A stretch of 36,761 nt of DNA from Candidatus Lachnoclostridium stercoravium (GCA_019118365.1 DWZA01000047.1:1-36761), one strand, 5' to 3'. Positions 1 to 8,631 are shown, counted from the stretch's first letter. Program-made: numbers and translations. The notes: generated from the sequence alone by a model not told the origin.

Positions 1-211
1 CGAGGCCGTTGCAGCCTGCAGGACCGGGATGATCCAGGAAGAACGCCTCCTGGATTTCCTGGCGCATAAGCCGGAAACCATGGAAGTGGCGCTCACAGGC
101 AGGGATCCGTCGGAAGAACTGGCGGCGGCGGCAGACTATATATCCGAGATCCGCGCGGTCCGGCACCCTTATGAAAAGGGGATCGGGGCTAGGGAAGGGA
201 TCGAATATTAA
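1..211 (+). CDS. cobO: Cob(I)yrinic acid a,c-diamide adenosyltransferase, 3' end (5' truncated by window)
   Basis: Only the last ~69 codons are present; the reading frame is open from base 2, so the gene begins upstream. The family transfers the adenosyl group of ATP to the cobalt of corrinoids, in the cytoplasm, during B12 synthesis or salvage. The tail is diagnostic of the CobO/CobA/BtuR family: a LLDFL-KP-EVALTGR stretch, then ADYISEI and the terminal HPY-KG-AREGIEY signature. The P-loop lies outside the window and cannot be checked. The stop is followed by 92 bp before the next start, with no clear terminator. The family call is firm; which paralogue name applies (cobO, cobA or btuR) is not decided by the tail. 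Confidence 0.85.
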   Translation, partial: EAVAACRTGMIQEERLLDFLAHKPETMEVALTGRDPSEELAAAADYISEIRAVRHPYEKGIGAREGIEY

Positions 212-303
212 CTTGCTTTTTCAGGAAAAGTCTGGTACATTGGGAAACATAAGGGGCAGTACCGCCAGTCCCGAATAGAAAATGAGAAAGCGAGAATACC
301 ATT

Positions 304-630
304 ATGGCAGAGAAAAATAAGATGATGGAAGAACCGGAGGAGGAGATGACGGTCACCCTGACCCTTGACGACGGCAGCGAGATCGAATGCCTGGTCCTGA
401 CGATCTTTGAAGCTGGAGGAAGAGATTATATTGCGCTCCTTCCTACAGAAGGGATCGATGCGGAAGAGGGAGAAGTATACCTTTACCGTTACACAGAGGT
501 TGACGGAGAAGCGGATCTTCAGAACATCGAGGACGACGAAGAGTATGAGATCGTAGCGGATGCTTTTGACGAGCTTCTGGACGAGCAGGAATACGACGAG
601 ATGGTCGGAGACGACGAAGAGGAAGAGTAA
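304..630 (+). CDS. DUF1292 family protein (YrzB-like)
   Basis: A 108-residue, very acidic cytoplasmic protein. The core pattern TVTLTLDDGSEIEC, then a segment ending in YIALLP, then VYLYRY and an EEYEIVADAFDELL tail is the DUF1292 arrangement found in many Firmicutes, often near ruvX- or mltG-type genes. Its biochemical role is unknown. The C-terminus is a run of Asp and Glu. There is no convincing ribosome site directly before the ATG, but no other in-frame start fits the family better. The gene stands alone between the cobO end and the convergent regulator gene. Confidence 0.85.
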   Translation: MAEKNKMMEEPEEEMTVTLTLDDGSEIECLVLTIFEAGGRDYIALLPTEGIDAEEGEVYLYRYTEVDGEADLQNIEDDEEYEIVADAFDELLDEQEYDEMVGDDEEEE

Positions 631-671
631 GGGATAAGGGGAGAGGACTGCATGGAGATGGCGGTCCTGCA

Positions 672-695
672 CAGGGGCAGCTGCGGCTGCCCCTG
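672..695. terminator. Hairpin between convergent genes
   Basis: A perfect 10-bp stem with a 4-base loop (arms CAGGGGCAGC and GCTGCCCCTG) sits between the convergent DUF1292 gene and the XRE regulator gene. Neither side has a clean T-tract, so it is at best an imperfect bidirectional terminator. Its position between two gene ends supports that role. Confidence 0.5.
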
Positions 696-728
696 AAATG
701 TTCATCAGGCCTTTCTGCGTTTTATCGT

Positions 729-2087
729 TTACGGCTGCCAGAAAGGCTCCGGCAGCTTTTCCAGCATCCACTTGGATGATTCCATATAGGACAGCAGTTC
801 TCTTACAAGGCCCAGGATCTCTTCCCTGGAGAGGAACTCCTCGTTTTCCAGGGACATATCTATGAAATCAAGGAAAGAATCCACGATCGTATTTTCTGAA
901 ATGGAGATATGATACCAGGATTCTTTTTTTATGTCTGGAAAACCTATGGTAAGGAGCTTTGTCCCCTGGAGGATAACAGAAAGTCCAGGGGAAAGGGGAA
1001 AACCGGTTGAAGGAAGGGCGCAGATGGTGAAGGAATCGTCCAGGCAGGCCTTTTCCAGCTTTTTCAGGCAGCGGTAACGGGCCCTGGGCGAGATCGGCGC
1101 GGCCTTCTCACAAAGTATGCCGGTATGAGCAAATTCTTTCAGGCTGTCGGCGCGGAAAAGCAGCCTGGTCTCAGAGGGAAGGCTGAAGGTTTCGTCCTGT
1201 TCCAGAAGGTCGCCGATCCCGCCCAGCCGCATCGCCAGAGGGCTTGAAGCAGTTTTCGTCTGGAAGAATGCCCGGCGGAAATGGGAAACCATACCGCTGT
1301 CAGTCTCCACCCAGATAGTCTGAAAATCCGCGGAGAAAAGAACTGCTTTATCAGGAAAAATCATATAAGAGGGGAAAAGTTCCGGCGCAAACGCGGCGGT
1401 CAGGCTTTCCCTGTAAACATAAGAGGCTTCGTACCGGCTCCCGCAGAAGAAAAAGAAGGGAAGATACAAAGAAAGAAGATCCAGATTATAGGAAGGCCTG
1501 CCGGAGTCCCCTGGATTTTTGATAAAATAAACGATCTGCGAGACAGACAGATCCGAAGTCTCGTCAGCCAGACGGAAAAACAGGGAATGAAAAAGCAGGG
1601 ACGGCGGCATAGAGGCAAAGGAGGCAAGGACCTGATGAGAAGAACCGTCCTCTTTTTTGCAGAGCTGGTCCAGTATGTCCCGGAAAAGCGGCGCAAAAGA
1701 TAAAATACCCTGGTAGAGTTTCCCGCCGGACGGGAGGTTTTCCGGCATCTGAGGCATATGCAGATCGGGAAAATAAGAACTGGGATTGGTGGCGGGAAGC
1801 GGCGAGCAGGAAAGGGATGCTAAAAGGCGGCGGACGCTCTGACGCTGGCGGAAGAGAGCTTCCCCATAGAAAGCCTGCTCATAAGACTCCCAGAACAGCC
1901 GGTGTTCGTCGGGAGTAAGGTTCAGAAGTTTTTCCAGTTCTTTTAAAGAATCCAGGTGGGGCAGCCGGTCTTCAGAGATCGCTTTCTGTATCGACGTACG
2001 GTTTAAGCCGGAACGTTTGGAAAGCTGATAGATCGTATATCCGCTGGATTCAATATAGTGTTTTAATAATTTCGAAAATAACGTCAT
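729..2087 (-). CDS. XRE-type helix-turn-helix regulator with large uncharacterised C-terminal region
   Basis: A 452-residue protein. Residues about 5-60 form an XRE/Cro-like helix-turn-helix (YTIYQLSKRSGLNR followed by TSIQKAISEDRLP). The remaining ~390 residues match no domain I recognise; they contain no obvious membrane helix and may form an effector or oligomerisation region. The start is supported by AAGGAG nine bases upstream. The gene diverges from the kinase/Tad operon across a 154-bp gap with promoters facing both ways, so it is a candidate regulator of that operon and of itself. The DNA-binding call is good; the targets are inference. Confidence 0.75.
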   Translation of the reverse strand: MTLFSKLLKHYIESSGYTIYQLSKRSGLNRTSIQKAISEDRLPHLDSLKELEKLLNLTPDEHRLFWESYEQAFYGEALFRQRQSVRRLLASLSCSPLPATNPSSYFPDLHMPQMPENLPSGGKLYQGILSFAPLFRDILDQLCKKEDGSSHQVLASFASMPPSLLFHSLFFRLADETSDLSVSQIVYFIKNPGDSGRPSYNLDLLSLYLPFFFFCGSRYEASYVYRESLTAAFAPELFPSYMIFPDKAVLFSADFQTIWVETDSGMVSHFRRAFFQTKTASSPLAMRLGGIGDLLEQDETFSLPSETRLLFRADSLKEFAHTGILCEKAAPISPRARYRCLKKLEKACLDDSFTICALPSTGFPLSPGLSVILQGTKLLTIGFPDIKKESWYHISISENTIVDSFLDFIDMSLENEEFLSREEILGLVRELLSYMESSKWMLEKLPEPFWQP

Positions 2088-2125
2088 ATTTCATGTCTCC
2101 TTAAACCGAAATGTCTATTAAAGTG

Positions 2126-2154
2126 AGTATAAGCTATTTTCGTAAAAAGTGCAA
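2126..2154 (-). promoter_or_regulatory. Promoter of the XRE regulator gene
   Basis: On the minus strand, TTGCAC and TATACT are separated by exactly 17 bases, 39 bases ahead of the start codon. This is a good sigma-A type match. Confidence 0.65.
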
Positions 2155-2172
2155 GCACATTAACGAGCACAT
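2155..2172. promoter_or_regulatory. GCACAT direct repeat, candidate operator
   Basis: GCACAT occurs at 2155-2160 and again at 2167-2172, 12 bp apart. It lies in the divergent intergenic region between the -35 boxes of the two promoters. It is a plausible site for the adjacent XRE regulator. The assignment rests on position only. Confidence 0.3.
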
Positions 2173-2173
2173 A

Positions 2174-2201
2174 TTGAATGAAGTGACAATTCCTTTATAA
2201 T
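2174..2201 (+). promoter_or_regulatory. Promoter of the kinase/Tad operon
   Basis: TTGAAT, a 16-base spacer, then TATAAT, 40 bases ahead of the first kinase start. This is the only clear sigma-A type promoter I found in front of the 20-kb plus-strand gene run. Confidence 0.65.
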
Positions 2202-2241
2202 TTAAGGTAATAGTATCAGGACGAGTATGGGGACATAAGAG

Positions 2242-4494
2242 ATGAGAAGTGATGGGATGCAAAACGATGACGAGAGGACAGTGCTTTTAAACGAGGAAAA
2301 GGAGATGACAGAAAAAACTGTCCTTTTAGGAAGCGAAGAAGCTTACAGCTCTGCAGAGACAGAGGAGAACGACAGAGAGCATACCGTGGTCCTTGGAAGC
2401 GGATATGCGGACAGCCAGGGCGACCGGGAAGAGACGATCTTTATGGGAAGCGGAAGCGTCAGCCTCAAGAAGACATCAGGTCCTGCCCGCAGGGATTACA
2501 GCCCGGCAGAGGACAGGGACTGGTCGGCGGGAACGATGGACCGCTGCCCCAATTGTATGAGCGAACTGAAGGCAGGCGCGAAGTTCTGTCCCAAGTGCGG
2601 ATTTAAGATCGGGACAAAGCCAAAGGAGATCTACCACCTGTATCCTGGCATGATCCTCGCCGGCAGATATATGATCGGTACGGTACTGGGCTTCGGCGGA
2701 TTCGGAGTCACCTACCGTGCATGGGACAACAAGCTGAATGTGATGGTGGCCATCAAGGAGTTCTATCCTGCAGGCACGGTAAACCGTATTCCGGGAGAAA
2801 AGCAGGTGATCCTGTATACCGGTAAGAACCGGACGGAATTTATGAAGGGACTGGAACGTTTCCTGGAAGAAGCCAGGAACATGGCCAAGTTCAGCAACCA
2901 TCCCAATATTGTAAATGTATTTGATTATTTTGAGGAAAATGGAACTGCATACATTGTTATGGAGTTCTTAAACGGAATTTCTTTAAGAGAATATATGAAG
3001 CAGCAGGGAGGCAGGCTCAGATGGGATGAGGCTGTCTTAATCGTTCGTTCGATCATAGAAGCTCTGCGGAACGTCCATGCAGCTGGTATCCTTCACCGGG
3101 ATATCAGCCCGGATAATATTTTCATGTGCGTGGATGGAAGCGTGAAGCTGATCGACTTCGGCGCGGCCAGATTCTCCGATGGAGAAGAAGAGAGGACCAG
3201 GTCCATCCAGCTGAAGGTAGGTTACGCGCCGCCGGAGCAGTACCGCGCTAAGAGCCGGCAGGGCCCCTATACGGATATCTATGCACTGGGAGCGACCATG
3301 TACCGTATGGTAACTGGAAAGGTGCCGGAGGAATCTTTAAACCGCGCGGTGGAGGATACGCTGGCAGCGCCGAGGACGCTGGAACCGTCCATACCGGAAT
3401 ATCTGGAGCGGGCGATCATGAGAGCGATGGCCCTGAACCCGGATTTCCGTTTCCAGAATGTAAATGAATTTGAAGACGCGATCCTTAACAAGGCCCAGGT
3501 GCTTACCATACAGGAGACGATCCGGAAGAGGAAAAGAAAACGTACCATCGGGATCGCGGCAGCGGCCGTTATCCTGATCGGAGCAGCGGCAGCGGCGGGA
3601 TTTATCTACAATTCCAAACGTTCCGAAGCCCTTCTTGCCGAGGCCGAGATAAGCCTGTGGATACCTTTAAGGGCCGGAATGGAGGAAGCGGACGCCCAGG
3701 AGATCTATGAAACGATGATATCTGAGTTTGAAAAAGACTATCCTCAGATATCCTTTGATATTTCCTATATGCCTGAGGAGGAATATCAGGAACAGTTAGG
3801 AGAAGCGGCTGAAGACGGCCAGCTGCCGACGCTTTTTGAAAACAGCGGCGCCTGGGAGGTGTCTGCAGATTCCTGCGAACCCTTAGACGGGATCCTGGAA
3901 AGGGTGAACGTAGAAGAATACGACTATCTGGACTGGTATGATACATATTTCCCGGAAAAAGACAAGATGCCGTTGGGATTTGAGGCCTTTGTCCTCTATG
4001 GAAATACCACTCTTGCAGACGACGAGTCCAATTTCATTTCATCCAATGACCGGGAAGCATTTTTAAGCGGCGATTCCGCGGCTTATGTAGGGCCGACTTC
4101 CATATATCATCAGGTGCAGGAAGCTCTGCCTGGCCGCTATACTGTAAAAGCGCTTCCGGACGGCGAACAGGAAGGCGAATTTACCGATCTGTGGAGCATA
4201 AGCAAAAAAGCGTCAAGGGCAGAAAAGAACGCCGCAGAGCGGTTCTTATATTATTTCTTAAGCGAACGGGGACAGGAGATCCTTCATGTGGACAACAGAG
4301 GCAATCTCCCGTTAAATAAAAATCAGATGAAAGTCTACATGGAAGTAAACCCGGAGATGGATTTCCTGGCGCAGACAGAAGGAGATCTGACCATGGTCTT
4401 CCTGGACGACATAGAAGAAGAATGGGACAGCCTGTATCAGGAGATCTGTGAAGACAGGGAGAGTACGGCTGAATATCTGAATGAGACAAATTGA
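2242..4494 (+). CDS. Membrane Ser/Thr protein kinase with zinc ribbon and solute-binding-like ectodomain
   Basis: A 750-residue protein. The N-terminal tail carries four T-x-x-[L/M] motifs (Thr13, Thr26, Thr48, Thr65; e.g. KTVLLG, HTVVLG). A zinc ribbon (CPNC...CPKC) spans about 102-119. The Hanks kinase spans about 140-415: glycine loop GFGGFG at 150-155, Lys172 in AIKE, HRD at 285-287, DFG at 305-307, and GYAPPEQY in the activation segment. The catalytic loop reads HRDISPDN, so the usual Lys after HRD is Ser. A basic stretch and one membrane helix (about 435-456) follow. Residues ~465-750 lie outside the cell and resemble family 1 ABC solute-binding proteins (SLWIPLRAG start, a late YYFLSERGQEIL and GNLPLNK). 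It is the first gene of the operon, 13 bp before the second kinase. Kinase call firm; ectodomain call moderate. Confidence 0.9.
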   Translation: MRSDGMQNDDERTVLLNEEKEMTEKTVLLGSEEAYSSAETEENDREHTVVLGSGYADSQGDREETIFMGSGSVSLKKTSGPARRDYSPAEDRDWSAGTMDRCPNCMSELKAGAKFCPKCGFKIGTKPKEIYHLYPGMILAGRYMIGTVLGFGGFGVTYRAWDNKLNVMVAIKEFYPAGTVNRIPGEKQVILYTGKNRTEFMKGLERFLEEARNMAKFSNHPNIVNVFDYFEENGTAYIVMEFLNGISLREYMKQQGGRLRWDEAVLIVRSIIEALRNVHAAGILHRDISPDNIFMCVDGSVKLIDFGAARFSDGEEERTRSIQLKVGYAPPEQYRAKSRQGPYTDIYALGATMYRMVTGKVPEESLNRAVEDTLAAPRTLEPSIPEYLERAIMRAMALNPDFRFQNVNEFEDAILNKAQVLTIQETIRKRKRKRTIGIAAAAVILIGAAAAAGFIYNSKRSEALLAEAEISLWIPLRAGMEEADAQEIYETMISEFEKDYPQISFDISYMPEEEYQEQLGEAAEDGQLPTLFENSGAWEVSADSCEPLDGILERVNVEEYDYLDWYDTYFPEKDKMPLGFEAFVLYGNTTLADDESNFISSNDREAFLSGDSAAYVGPTSIYHQVQEALPGRYTVKALPDGEQEGEFTDLWSISKKASRAEKNAAERFLYYFLSERGQEILHVDNRGNLPLNKNQMKVYMEVNPEMDFLAQTEGDLTMVFLDDIEEEWDSLYQEICEDRESTAEYLNETN

Positions 4495-4507
4495 GGAGTG
4501 ATATCAT

Positions 4508-6652
4508 ATGGCAAAGCGATGCATGGGCTGTATGGAGGAATTTCAGGAAGATTTCCATTACTGCCCAAAGTGTGGATATGAAGACGGAGCGCCGCCGAAA
4601 GAAGCCTACCACATGAAGCCAGGCTCTATGCTGAAGGGGCGTTATATCGTCGGAAGAGTCCTGGGATTCGGAAGCTTTGGCGTTACCTATATCGGATACG
4701 ACACAGTATTGAACCACAAGGTGGCGATCAAGGAATACCTGCCAGGAGAATTTGCCACCAGGATGCCGGAACAGCAGGCTCTTACGGTGTATTCCGGAGA
4801 GCGGGAAGAACAGTTTGAAGCCGGCATGGAGAAATTCCTGGAGGAAGCCAGAAGGCTGGCGAATTTCAAGACAGAGCAGGGGATCGTACATATCTACGAC
4901 TGTCTGGAAGAAAATTATACGGCGTATATCGTCATGGAATTTCTGGAAGGGGAGACTCTGAAGGAAAAGCTGGATAGAGAAGGAAAGATAGGCGTCGACG
5001 AGGCAGTGAGGATCCTCCTCGACGTGCTGAAAGCTCTGCAGGCCGTTCATGAAGTGGGCATTATCCACAGGGATATCGCTCCGGACAATATTTACATCAC
5101 AAAGAACGGAACGGTGAAGGTGCTGGACTTCGGCGCGGCAAGGTACGCTACCAGCCATCACAGCAAGAGTCTTTCCGTAATCGTAAAACAAGGTTACACG
5201 CCGATCGAGCAGTACAGAAGCCGCGGCGATCAGGGCCCCTGGACAGACGTCTATGCGGCGGCGGCCACCTTTTATAAGATGGTCACAGGAGAAACGCCGG
5301 AAGACTCCATGGAACGGGCGGTAAAAGATACGTTAAAGCCTATTTCCAAATACGTCCATATCAAAAAGAGCGTGGAAACTGCAGTCATGAACGCCATGAA
5401 CGTTCAGATCGACGGCAGGACCAAGTCGGCAAAACAGTTTGCGGACGAATTGAGAGCCGCAGAAGTAAAAAGGGTTATTGTAAAAGAGAAGAAAGCAGAT
5501 ACAGGAAGATGGTCCCTGGGAATGAAGATCATCGTCGCAGTCTGCGCCATAGCGGTGGGCATCGCACTGGCGGCAGCGGCTGTAGCTCAGTTTACGACAG
5601 CCGGACCGGCGGTGGCGGAGATCCCGGAAGGCCAGGTCCGCGTGCCCAACCTGGTAAACCAGGAGAGGGAGACGGCCATCGAACTGGGGCGGCAGGCACA
5701 GCTGAACGTCCAGATCTACGATAAGCAGTATTCCAACGAGATCACCGCAGACCGGGTGCTTTCCCAGGAAACGAGAGAAGGTACTCTGGTGGCATTAAAC
5801 GGAACGCTCCGCGTGGTGATCAGCGCCGGTATTGAAAAGACCTATGTGCCTGACTTTACAGGTATGGAAAGAGAAGACGTAGAGGCTATGCTTCTGGACG
5901 TAGGCCTGGTAGGCGTCTTTACGGAATCAGAGGGACTTACGCCTCCAGGCACGGTAGTGAGCCAGGGGATCGAAGCGGATACCCAGGTGGATACGGGAAC
6001 AGAGCTTCCCCTGGAGATCTCTCTTGGCGTGGAAGGCGGAGACAGTTCCATCAGCGTGACGGTTCCAGACCTGACTGAAAGGGATTATGAGGAAGCCGCC
6101 CAGGAAATGATCGGCGATTACATTTACCTGGCAAGGACCACAGAGTACAGCGATACAGTACCGAGAGGCCAGATCATCAGCCAGGATCCGGCTCCGGGCA
6201 CTCAGATCCACCAGACGGAAACAATCAGCGTTGTAGTCAGCGACGGAAGAGAGATGGTACATGTTCCGGATATCCAGTATAAGAGCGAAGACGAGGCTAT
6301 AAGCCTTCTGGAAGAAAACGGCCTGACTGGAGAACGGCATGAAGAATACAGCGACAACGTAGCGGCAGGCACAGTTACCCGCCAGGAAACAGCAGCAGGA
6401 GAATCCGTTGAGAAGGGCAGCACAGTAGTTTACTACGTAAGCTTAGGCCCGGAACCGGTCCGCCAGCAGGCTCCGACAAGGCAGACCCAGCCAAGGACTC
6501 AGGCTCCGCAGACCGCAGCGCCTCAGACTCAGCCCCAGACTCCGGCGCCAACCCCGGCTCCGACGACAGCAGCGCCGACGACCCAGGCGCCGCCGCCAAC
6601 AACAGAAAATCCGGTGGAACGAGATCTGAATAATTTGTTAAAATGGCAGTAG
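4508..6652 (+). CDS. PASTA-domain Ser/Thr protein kinase (PrkC/Stk type) with N-terminal zinc ribbon
   Basis: A 714-residue kinase expected to phosphorylate Thr/Ser in the cytoplasm in response to wall muropeptides or lipid II outside. Zinc ribbon Cys5, Cys8, Cys19, Cys22; kinase about 43-315 with GFGSFG, Lys75 in AIKE, HRD 187-189 and DFG 207-209. The catalytic loop reads HRDIAPDN, again lacking the usual Lys. A membrane helix spans about 330-358. Four PASTA repeats (about 375-650) begin VRVPNL, TYVPDF, VTVPDL and VHVPDI. A Pro/Thr/Gln-rich tail of about 60 residues follows and could span the wall. Unlike typical PrkC it has the Cys ribbon and is next to a second kinase. It is not adjacent to a rsgA/prpC housekeeping cluster, so it may be an accessory copy. 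Confidence 0.93.
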   Translation: MAKRCMGCMEEFQEDFHYCPKCGYEDGAPPKEAYHMKPGSMLKGRYIVGRVLGFGSFGVTYIGYDTVLNHKVAIKEYLPGEFATRMPEQQALTVYSGEREEQFEAGMEKFLEEARRLANFKTEQGIVHIYDCLEENYTAYIVMEFLEGETLKEKLDREGKIGVDEAVRILLDVLKALQAVHEVGIIHRDIAPDNIYITKNGTVKVLDFGAARYATSHHSKSLSVIVKQGYTPIEQYRSRGDQGPWTDVYAAAATFYKMVTGETPEDSMERAVKDTLKPISKYVHIKKSVETAVMNAMNVQIDGRTKSAKQFADELRAAEVKRVIVKEKKADTGRWSLGMKIIVAVCAIAVGIALAAAAVAQFTTAGPAVAEIPEGQVRVPNLVNQERETAIELGRQAQLNVQIYDKQYSNEITADRVLSQETREGTLVALNGTLRVVISAGIEKTYVPDFTGMEREDVEAMLLDVGLVGVFTESEGLTPPGTVVSQGIEADTQVDTGTELPLEISLGVEGGDSSISVTVPDLTERDYEEAAQEMIGDYIYLARTTEYSDTVPRGQIISQDPAPGTQIHQTETISVVVSDGREMVHVPDIQYKSEDEAISLLEENGLTGERHEEYSDNVAAGTVTRQETAAGESVEKGSTVVYYVSLGPEPVRQQAPTRQTQPRTQAPQTAAPQTQPQTPAPTPAPTTAAPTTQAPPPTTENPVERDLNNLLKWQ

Positions 6653-6742
6653 AAAATATAATTTAATAAAACCTTTTAACTTTTTTATGCGTCTTATAAG
6701 TAGAAACGTAGAAATAACGAAGATCAATGAGGAGGAAGGAAA

Positions 6743-7483
6743 ATGATGAAGAAGAAATTATTAACAGTTGGTTTAGGAATCGGATTTTCCCTTGCATGCA
6801 CATTTGCAGCTTTTGCAGCAGGCTGGCACCAGGAAGCAGACGGCAGGTACTGGTATGAGAACGAGGACGGCACATATGCGAAAGGTATGAAGCAGATCGA
6901 CGGAAAGACCTATATCTTTGACGACTACGGCTACATGAAGACCGGCTGGGATTACTACAACTGGAACTACTATTATCTGGATCAGTCGGGAGCAGTGACC
7001 GTCGGCTGGGTTCAGGTAGACGGCAAATGGTACTACATGAATGGCGAGGGAGTGATGCAGAAGGGATTCATTACTCTTGATGGAGAGAAGTATTACCTGG
7101 ATGTTGACACCGGAGCTATGGCAACAGGATATTTCGAATTTGAGGGATATCGTTATCAGGCTGCAGACGACGGTACGATCATTACAGGAAAGACTATGGA
7201 CAATATTAAGTACGACAGGGATGGAAGAATTTCGTATTATATCGATGGAGACTGGGATTATATGCCAGATGAAGATGATACGATGGAAGTCGTAAAAAGC
7301 GGTTTAGCTACGAAATATGAAGAAGGAAGCTACTATTCTAATCAGCGTTTTGAACAGGACGCATATGAGAATCTGGGCGCTTATATGACTGACGAAGAGA
7401 TCGCAGAGTTCATCAACGAAGTAGAGTCCATCAATGAAGATATCTACGACCGCAACGCAGACAGATACGACTATTTCTGGTAA
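6743..7483 (+). CDS. Secreted cell-wall/choline-binding repeat protein
   Basis: A 246-residue secreted protein. A signal peptide (residues 1-26, cleavage likely after AFA) is followed by about five CW_binding_1-type repeats at 27-150. Each has aromatic signatures such as GWHQEADGRYWYEN, GWVQVDGKWYYMN and GFITLDGEKYYLD. These repeats bind choline-decorated or similar glycans in the wall. The C-terminal ~85 residues are acidic and Tyr-rich, with no recognised domain or catalytic motif, so this looks like a wall-anchored accessory rather than a hydrolase. GAGGAGGAAGG precedes the start; ATG at 6743 or 6746 could be used. It sits between the PASTA kinase and tadZ and is followed by a hairpin. Confidence 0.82.
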   Translation: MMKKKLLTVGLGIGFSLACTFAAFAAGWHQEADGRYWYENEDGTYAKGMKQIDGKTYIFDDYGYMKTGWDYYNWNYYYLDQSGAVTVGWVQVDGKWYYMNGEGVMQKGFITLDGEKYYLDVDTGAMATGYFEFEGYRYQAADDGTIITGKTMDNIKYDRDGRISYYIDGDWDYMPDEDDTMEVVKSGLATKYEEGSYYSNQRFEQDAYENLGAYMTDEEIAEFINEVESINEDIYDRNADRYDYFW

Positions 7484-7490
7484 AAAGAAG

Positions 7491-7517
7491 CAGGTGTCCG
7501 CATTCTGCGGACACCTG
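7491..7517 (+). terminator. Hairpin between wall-binding gene and tadZ
   Basis: A perfect 12-bp stem with a 3-base loop, arms CAGGTGTCCGCA and TGCGGACACCTG. There is no T-tract after it (AGTTATGACA), so it may act as a processing or attenuation hairpin that separates kinase-gene and pilus-gene mRNA levels rather than a full terminator. Confidence 0.55.
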
Positions 7518-7549
7518 AGTTATGACAATACAAGGCAGGAGGAAATGGC

Positions 7550-8620
7550 ATGAGGATTCAGTTGGCGCTGGGTGAGCAGGATTCAAGGTATATGAATACC
7601 CTGATCGCTTTCCTGGAAAAGAACTATATGGAACAGGTTGAGGTGAAGGCGTTTTCTACTCCGGAGCTTTTGAAAGAATATCTGAAGGGCAATACGGCAG
7701 ATATCGTTCTTCTGGACGAGGCTTTCGGCATGAAGCCGGAAGAGGTGCCTGGGGAAGCGAAGGTCGGCTGGCTGGTCGACGACAGTGAAAAGACGGATAT
7801 CGACGGCGTAAGGGCCGTAGGAAAATTCCGTAAGCCGGAGCTGATATATAAAGATATCCTGGCGTTGTATGCGGAGAGGGGAAAAGGCTCCTCCGGCTAC
7901 ATGAAAAACAGCAGCAGCAACTGCCAGCTCCTTATGTTCGTAGGATTTTCCGGCGGGACCGGGGCTTCCACGATGGCGGCGGCAGCGGCGAAATATCTGG
8001 CTATGGCAGGAGAGACGGTGCTGTATTTGAATCTGGAAACTACGGGAAATTCCGCTAACTTTTTCCGGGGCGAGGGAAATTACAGCTTTGAAGAAGTGAT
8101 CTATGCGCTGAAAAGCCAGAAAGTCAACGTCAGCCTGAAAATGGAGAGCACAGTAAGAAGAGATGCCAGCGGAGTTTATTTCTTTACCCCATGCAGAATG
8201 GCCATCTCCATGCTGGAAATGACAGACGACGACGTTATGCAGGTGCTGTCGATCTTAAAGAATACCAGCAATTATACAAAAGTGGTCATCGATATGGGCT
8301 TCGGCTTTTCTGACCGCTATATCCAGGCGATGGAATACGTTGACCGGATCATTGTTGTAAACGACGGCACAGATATTGCCAACAGCAAAGTGATCCGTAC
8401 TATAAAACTTCTGGAGATCATGGAAGAACAGCGGCAGATCCGGATCCTGGATCATATGGGCATGATCTACAATAAATTCAGCAGCAGCAAATCCAGCAAT
8501 GAACTTCCAGGCGGTATGCTGCCGGTGATCGGCGTATTTCCGCCGGTCAAGCATGCCCTTGTCAACGAGATCATACAGATCATGCTGACAAAGACAGAAT
8601 TATTTGAGAAACTTCGGTAG
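7550..8620 (+). CDS. tadZ: Tad pilus localisation ATPase-like protein TadZ/CpaE
   Basis: A 356-residue protein. Residues 1-105 form a receiver-like domain (IQLALGE start, DIVLLDE at 51-57). Residues ~125-356 form a MinD/ParA-type domain. The P-loop is deviant (GGTGAST at 135-141, with no conserved Lys), as is usual for TadZ, which localises the Tad machine at the cell envelope. Start ATG follows AGGAGG. It is the first gene of the pilus block, 11 bp before tadA. The order tadZ-tadA-tadB-tadC is the standard Tad order, which makes the call firm. Confidence 0.88.
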   Translation: MRIQLALGEQDSRYMNTLIAFLEKNYMEQVEVKAFSTPELLKEYLKGNTADIVLLDEAFGMKPEEVPGEAKVGWLVDDSEKTDIDGVRAVGKFRKPELIYKDILALYAERGKGSSGYMKNSSSNCQLLMFVGFSGGTGASTMAAAAAKYLAMAGETVLYLNLETTGNSANFFRGEGNYSFEEVIYALKSQKVNVSLKMESTVRRDASGVYFFTPCRMAISMLEMTDDDVMQVLSILKNTSNYTKVVIDMGFGFSDRYIQAMEYVDRIIVVNDGTDIANSKVIRTIKLLEIMEEQRQIRILDHMGMIYNKFSSSKSSNELPGGMLPVIGVFPPVKHALVNEIIQIMLTKTELFEKLR

Positions 8621-8631
8621 GGGGAATACAT

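Noticed and set aside
208-771. A 187-codon minus-strand open frame at the left end
   Set aside because: It is antisense to the DUF1292 gene, overlaps the end of the XRE gene in another frame and has no ribosome site.
4181-5191. A long minus-strand open frame (336 codons) opposite the two kinase genes
   Set aside because: It lies antisense to conserved kinase coding sequence, has no ribosome site and its translation shows no domain-like pattern; it is a by-product of codon usage on the other strand.
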